Source of the DNA: Caballeronia sp. dw_276
Lineage (GTDB): Bacteria; Pseudomonadota; Gammaproteobacteria; Burkholderiales; Burkholderiaceae
Reading direction: 5' to 3'
Length of the DNA: 64,000 nucleotides
Assembly: GCF_018449635.1 (NCBI RefSeq)
Contig: NZ_JAAVUV010000012.1
Coordinates: forward strand, 62,001 to 126,000
Shown here in pieces: positions 59,867 through 64,000 of this stretch. Under the pieces are notes generated by a model that was not told the DNA's origin, did not search any database, and worked only from the letters and a program-made list of their open reading frames with translations. Each line of letters starts with the position of its first letter. The first letter of the stretch is position 1. A program made the translations under genes and the position numbers.

Positions 59867-62254
59867 TCATTCGTAATTGGTGTAACGCGCAAGCGGCGCA
59901 GGCGGCGGCGGTGGCGGCGTGTAACCGGCAACGCCGGCACGGAATGCCGCGGTCAGGCCGTTATCGACGTTCGACAAGCCCTTGAACGTCATTTGAGCCA
60001 GCACGCGAGTACCGGCGCTGTTACTGCCCGTGCTATTGACACCGTTTGCGTAACGCTGCACGCCGAGGCCGAGCGTCCAGCAGTCGGCATCGTACTGGAA
60101 GCCCAGCAGCCCGTCGACGAGACGATGGCTTGCCAGATCGTAGTTCACCCGGCCGACGCTATAAATGTGTCGCGTGATCGGCCATTGTGCCGAGAGCAGA
60201 ACCTGGTTGATCGGCTGGGTGGACAACGTGGTTTCGTTCGCCCGCGTGTACCGGTAGCCAATATTGATGACCTTGCGCGCTTCCGGACTGAATCCGAAAC
60301 CGATGCTCGAACGCACGAGCTGATTGTTGTCGGCATTATATTGGAACGCCGTTTCCTGCGAAAAACCGGCGCCCAGCTTGAAGGACGCGCCCAGGATCAG
60401 GTCCGAATGCTTCGCCTGGTCGAGCGGCTGGCCTTCCGTGATCGTCACGCGCTGCGGCTGGAAATAATACTGCTGCGCGATGACAAAACGCGCGCGTTCG
60501 TCGCCCGTTGCCGGGTTGATGAAACGCGAGGTCAGGCCGACCGTGAGCCGGTTTGCGTCCGCGATGCGGTCGTTACCCGCGTACGTGTTCGGCGTGTAGA
60601 TTTCGGCGAGGCTGAAGTCGGCCTGGCCGGTATCGAAGATAGGCGCGAACTCCTGGTTCCTGTACGGCGTGTACACGTAGTACAGGCGTGGTTCCAGCGT
60701 CTGGATGTAATCCTGCCCGAACACGGTGACCGAACGGTCGAAGACCAGGCCGGTATCGAAACTGACTGTCGGGATGGATTCCGTCAGGCTCTTCGGCTGG
60801 TTGGCGGGCGTGCCGGAAGCAACGCTGCCAAGCTGGCTCAGGTTGTACGACGCCAGATGGTATTGAATCTTCGGCGTGACGAAATAACCCGGGCCCGTGA
60901 CGCTGTAGCTCAAATACGGATTGAAAACGGCGCGCTGACCCTTCGTTGCATCGTCGACGGTGGTCGTGAAGCGCGTGTAATCCATCTCCGCGCCGTAGTC
61001 GAAGCCGCCTACGTTGTACTTGTTGTACAGCACGTTCAACTGCGGCTCGCGCGCATACGGCGCCACCGCCGGCGGCAGGGTCTGCCAGCGCTGTTCGCGG
61101 GCGATGATGGACCACGGGCCGTTGTTGTAGGTCAACCCCGCTTCCTGTTGATACAGCACTTGCGTACCGTTCAGGAACTGATTCGTGGCATTGCCCAGGT
61201 CTTCCGGATACTGGCTGTCCGAGACCTTGTTGTAGTTGATGTAGCCCGCGAAACCGCCGCCGAAATTCTGCTGATGCTGAATGTAGATCGCATAGCGGTT
61301 CGTATGCGTCTGCATGTCGTTCGGCAGGAATTCGCCGGTGATCGTGCCCGAATAGGTGGGCGACAAATACCGGAAGGTCGACTGCAACTGAATGCCGCGC
61401 CGTGTCATCAGGCGCGGTGTCACCAGCAAGTCGCGGTTCGGCGCGATGTTGAAGTAATACGGCAGCGAGATTTCAAAACCGGTCGTCGAATTCAGCGACA
61501 CCGTGGGCGGCAAGATGCCGCTGCGGCGTTCGCCGGTCAGCGGAAACGACAGCCACGGGCTCGCGAATACCGGCACGCCCTGGAAGAACAGCACGCCGTT
61601 GTGTGCTACGCCTTCGTTCGCGCCGGTATCGAAATCAAACGACGTGCCCTTGATGTACCACGCCGGATCGGTCTCGCACGAACACGCCGTGTAGGTGCCG
61701 TGGTCCACGCGGGTCTGCTCGTTGTCGATCAAATCCGCGCGCGCGGCGCTGCCCGAGCCGTTCGACAAGTTGAAGCGGTACTTCGGGTTCGTCATGTAAC
61801 CCTCGTTCGCCTCCACCTTCAAATGCGCTTCCGGGCCAATGAACGTATTGCCGTTGTTGAAGATCCTGACATTGCCGTAAGCATCGGCCATGTCGGTGTC
61901 CTGGTCGTAATGCAGCGCATCCGACTTGATCACCGAGGTGTTGCGGCGCAGCTCGGCCGAACCCTTCGCAGCCATGTCCTGGTCCGCCGTGCCCAAGGTG
62001 CGGTCGCCCAGCACGAACGTGGCCGGCTGGTCGCCCTGCCTGAGCGGACGTTCTTCGAGCTGGGGAGCAAGACGCAGGCTCCACGGGTCGCCAAGCGGCT
62101 GCGTGTCTGCCGCCGCGCCCGATAGCTGCGCGTTGGCAAGCGCCGGCATGAGGCCGGGCACTGCGATCAGCGCTGCGAACAGCCGCCGCCTGCGTGGCCG
62201 CTGATCACGCGATTCGCGCGATAAAACTTGTTTGGAAAGCTGTCGTGGCGGCAT
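59867..62254 (-). CDS. lptD: LPS-assembly protein LptD
   Basis: A 795-residue outer-membrane beta-barrel that inserts LPS with LptE. A basic signal region (RRRRLFAALIAVPGLMPALANAQ) precedes an OstA-type N-terminal domain (DMAAKGSAELRRNTSVIKSDALHYDQDTDMADAYGNVRIFNNGNTFIG) and a large barrel (LptD C-terminal domain) with many aromatic strands. Cysteines CSCETDP and the late DADCW fit the LptD disulfides. I start at the ATG at 62254 (MPPRQLSKQVL); a GTG at 62311 would add 19 residues. The C-terminal end carries a Pro/Ala tail (YTPPPPPPAPLARY). Confidence 0.95.
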   Translation of the reverse strand: MPPRQLSKQVLSRESRDQRPRRRRLFAALIAVPGLMPALANAQLSGAAADTQPLGDPWSLRLAPQLEERPLRQGDQPATFVLGDRTLGTADQDMAAKGSAELRRNTSVIKSDALHYDQDTDMADAYGNVRIFNNGNTFIGPEAHLKVEANEGYMTNPKYRFNLSNGSGSAARADLIDNEQTRVDHGTYTACSCETDPAWYIKGTSFDFDTGANEGVAHNGVLFFQGVPVFASPWLSFPLTGERRSGILPPTVSLNSTTGFEISLPYYFNIAPNRDLLVTPRLMTRRGIQLQSTFRYLSPTYSGTITGEFLPNDMQTHTNRYAIYIQHQQNFGGGFAGYINYNKVSDSQYPEDLGNATNQFLNGTQVLYQQEAGLTYNNGPWSIIAREQRWQTLPPAVAPYAREPQLNVLYNKYNVGGFDYGAEMDYTRFTTTVDDATKGQRAVFNPYLSYSVTGPGYFVTPKIQYHLASYNLSQLGSVASGTPANQPKSLTESIPTVSFDTGLVFDRSVTVFGQDYIQTLEPRLYYVYTPYRNQEFAPIFDTGQADFSLAEIYTPNTYAGNDRIADANRLTVGLTSRFINPATGDERARFVIAQQYYFQPQRVTITEGQPLDQAKHSDLILGASFKLGAGFSQETAFQYNADNNQLVRSSIGFGFSPEARKVINIGYRYTRANETTLSTQPINQVLLSAQWPITRHIYSVGRVNYDLASHRLVDGLLGFQYDADCWTLGLGVQRYANGVNSTGSNSAGTRVLAQMTFKGLSNVDNGLTAAFRAGVAGYTPPPPPPAPLARYTNYE

Positions 62255-62526
62255 GTTTGAGTGCTGTTCAATCGCGTCACGCTCGGCGCTCGACGCCTCT
62301 GGCGTGAGCACCCGGGCACAGCCACCGGAACTCGCGCCACCGGAGTGCGGTTCGCTGCGAACGAAAATGAATCGATCGATGGATGGTACGGGCGGTAACT
62401 CCTGTCCTGCAAAAAGCCGCTAAGGCTTGCTGCAGGCCGGGGCGCCGGGCGTTACACGCGGTGCAAACGGAATGCTTAAAAAAGTCGTGGGGTATTATAT
62501 GGCAAGACGTTTCACCCCTAGAATTT

Positions 62527-63552
62527 ATGACGCCCCAAACCCCTGATTTTCGCCTTACACAGCTTCGTGACTGGCTGCAAACCGTGGCCGAACGGTACGC
62601 ACTGGATCTTTCATCGCTTGCACCCGCTTCCGCCGACGCCAGTTTCCGCCGCTATTTCCGGCTGGCCGCGCAAAGCGATTTTGGAAACACGCTGATCGCC
62701 GTCGATGCCCCGCCGCCCGAGAAATGCCGCGAGTTCGCGCAAGTGGCCGGTTTGTTGCGCGATGCGGGCGTCCATGTGCCGCAGGTTCTCGAGGTCGATC
62801 TCGACGCGGGCTTCATGCTGGTCACGGATCTTGGCACCACGACCTACCTCTCCGTCCTCGATGAAAAAAACGCGCGCCCGCTGATGCGCGCGGCGATCGA
62901 TGCGTTGATCAAGTTCCAGGTGACATCGCGGGAAGGCGTGTTGCCCGCTTTCGATGAAGCGTTTTTACGCCGCGAAATGGAGCTGATGCCCGAGTGGTTC
63001 GTGGCAAAGCATCTCGGCCACACGCTGGAGACGGCCGAGCGCAAAGTGCTCGACGACACGTTCAACGTGCTCGTGCAAAGCGCGCTGGCGCAACCGCAGG
63101 TTTTCATGCTGCGCGACTTCATGCCGCGCAATCTGATGGTCGCCGAGCCTAACCCCGGCGTGCTCGACTTTCAGGACGCAGTGTATGGACCGTTGAGCTA
63201 TGACATTGCGTCGCTGTTGCGCGATGCGTTCATCAGTTGGGAAGAGGAGTTCGAGCTCGACTGCTTCGTGTACTACTGGGAAGGCGCGCGCCGTGCGGGA
63301 CTTCCCGTCGATGCCGACTTCGGCGAGTTCTACCGGCAGGTCGAGTGGATGGGATTGCAGCGCCACATCAAGGTCCTGGGACTTTTTGCGCGGATTTATC
63401 ATCGCGATGGCAAGCCGCAGTATCTGGCTGATTTGCCGAGGTTTATCGGCTATGCGAGGAAGGTGTCCGAGCGTTACAGGCCGTTGCGCCCGTTTGCGCG
63501 CCTGCTCGATACGCTCGAAGGCCGCGCCGTGGATGTGGGATACACGTTCTGA
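62527..63552 (+). CDS. amgK: cell-wall amino-sugar kinase AmgK-like
   Basis: A 341-residue phosphotransferase of the APH fold. In pseudomonads AmgK phosphorylates MurNAc and GlcNAc at C1 for peptidoglycan recycling. Features are SADASFRRYFRLAAQ near the N-terminus, the catalytic loop MLRDFMPRNLMVA (Asp and Asn present, but Leu where the usual His of HxDxxxxN stands) and the metal motif LDFQDAVYGPLSYDIASLLRDA. The ATG at 62527 is used. Its stop overlaps the start of the next gene (TGATG is read as ATGA), and that gene is MurU-like, which supports the role. Confidence 0.88.
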   Translation: MTPQTPDFRLTQLRDWLQTVAERYALDLSSLAPASADASFRRYFRLAAQSDFGNTLIAVDAPPPEKCREFAQVAGLLRDAGVHVPQVLEVDLDAGFMLVTDLGTTTYLSVLDEKNARPLMRAAIDALIKFQVTSREGVLPAFDEAFLRREMELMPEWFVAKHLGHTLETAERKVLDDTFNVLVQSALAQPQVFMLRDFMPRNLMVAEPNPGVLDFQDAVYGPLSYDIASLLRDAFISWEEEFELDCFVYYWEGARRAGLPVDADFGEFYRQVEWMGLQRHIKVLGLFARIYHRDGKPQYLADLPRFIGYARKVSERYRPLRPFARLLDTLEGRAVDVGYTF

Positions 63553-64000
63553 TGAGCGCCTTGAATACTGCAATGATTTTTGCCGCCGGACGCGGCGAGC
63601 GCATGCGTCCGCTGACGGATTCGTGCCCCAAGCCGCTTTTGAAGGTCGGCGGTAAAGCGTTGATTGTGTGGCAGATTGAACGGCTGGCGGCGGCGGGGTT
63701 TGAAGTCATCGTGATCAATCACGCGTGGCTTGGCCGGATGCTTCAATCGAATCTTGGCAATGGTTCCCGTTGGGGCGTCGAGATTCGCTACTCGCACGAA
63801 ATGCATGCGCTGGAGACGGCTGGCGGGATCGCCCAGGCTTTGCCGCTGCTGGAAACGCACGGCGAGCCGGCGATTTTTCTGGCGGTCAGCGGTGACGTGT
63901 TCTGCGACTTCGATTATGCGAGCTTGAAAGCACGCGCGCCTTCAATGGCGATTGCTGTGGAGCCGGCGATGCATCTGGTGATGGTGCCAAATCCGCCATT
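63552..64000 (+). CDS. murU: MurNAc-1-phosphate uridylyltransferase-like, truncated at window edge
   Basis: The first ~149 residues of a nucleotidyltransferase. It begins MSALNTAMIFAAGRGERMRPLTDSCPKPLLKVGGK, the G-x-G-x-R nucleotide-binding start and Lys of sugar-1-phosphate nucleotidyltransferases. The metal-binding Asp is in AVSGDVFCDFDY. The frame overlaps the amgK stop by one base. With AmgK it would make UDP-MurNAc from recycled MurNAc. The C-terminus lies beyond the window. Confidence 0.9.
   Translation, partial: MSALNTAMIFAAGRGERMRPLTDSCPKPLLKVGGKALIVWQIERLAAAGFEVIVINHAWLGRMLQSNLGNGSRWGVEIRYSHEMHALETAGGIAQALPLLETHGEPAIFLAVSGDVFCDFDYASLKARAPSMAIAVEPAMHLVMVPNPP

Noticed and set aside
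59993..62125. 710-codon plus-strand open frame inside lptD
   Set aside because: It is very Arg/Val/Asp rich without hydrophobic or motif structure; lptD is supported by signal region, OstA domain and barrel.

Overview
The window is a GC-rich, densely coding piece of a beta-proteobacterial main chromosome. Gene content and order point to Burkholderiaceae, most like Paraburkholderia or Caballeronia: recA-recX-DUF2889-sucC-sucD-terC-pilA-pglL-moaC, miaB-phoH-ybeY-corC-lnt, glyQ-glyS-gmhB-plsC, and lptD-surA-pdxA-rsmA. This placement is inferred from gene families and synteny; no 16S gene is present.

Layout. 1-10,460: an exported-protein fragment, moaC, then a long minus-strand block with an O-oligosaccharyltransferase (pglL type), type IV pilin, TerC, succinyl-CoA synthetase, DUF2889, recX and recA under an exact LexA box. 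10,587-14,810: a two-component system and an MHS-family transporter. 14,898-16,433: tRNA-Met followed by a small accessory islet with MazE/MazF and a broken remnant resembling the end of a type I restriction HsdR gene. 16,434-20,530: hydrolase, DedA-rhodanese fusion, and a divergent GntR regulator/galactonate dehydratase pair. 20,828-24,565: a small membrane protein, CopD and two multiheme c-type cytochromes. 24,825-28,650: hemolysin III, RhlE-type RNA helicase, a small unknown and a ferritin-like diiron protein. 29,160-32,684: glpR and glpD flanking two small genes, with GlpR-like half-sites before glpD. 32,812-34,728: XRE-cupin regulator and an FMN-riboswitch-controlled ribB. 34,880-36,120: an AT-richer islet with the 'mobile mystery' A (HTH) and B (Fic) pair behind an unusually structured leader. 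36,148-39,778: membrane protein, MFS pump and VOC protein divergent from a LysR regulator. 39,905-46,876: miaB-phoH-ybeY-chaC-corC-lnt-GNAT. 47,066-53,035: glyQ-glyS-gmhB-plsC-ygjP-gloA. 53,132-56,275: DMT exporter, LysR, porin. 56,507-64,000: rsmA, pdxA, surA, lptD (minus) divergent from amgK and a truncated murU.

How they work together. The last block joins outer-membrane biogenesis (SurA chaperone, LptD LPS translocon) with peptidoglycan recycling (AmgK/MurU). The glyQ block adds heptose and phosphatidic acid synthesis. The pilin beside a PglL-type ligase suggests O-glycosylated pili.

Most unusual items. RecX carries a ~360-residue low-complexity N-terminal extension with recurring YERSSDR-like motifs. 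The region ahead of the Fic/HTH pair holds nested and mutually exclusive inverted repeats. The pilin has a long basic leader. No CRISPR array, insertion sequence or prophage was seen. All calls come from reading the sequence and from memory of protein families; no database search was run.
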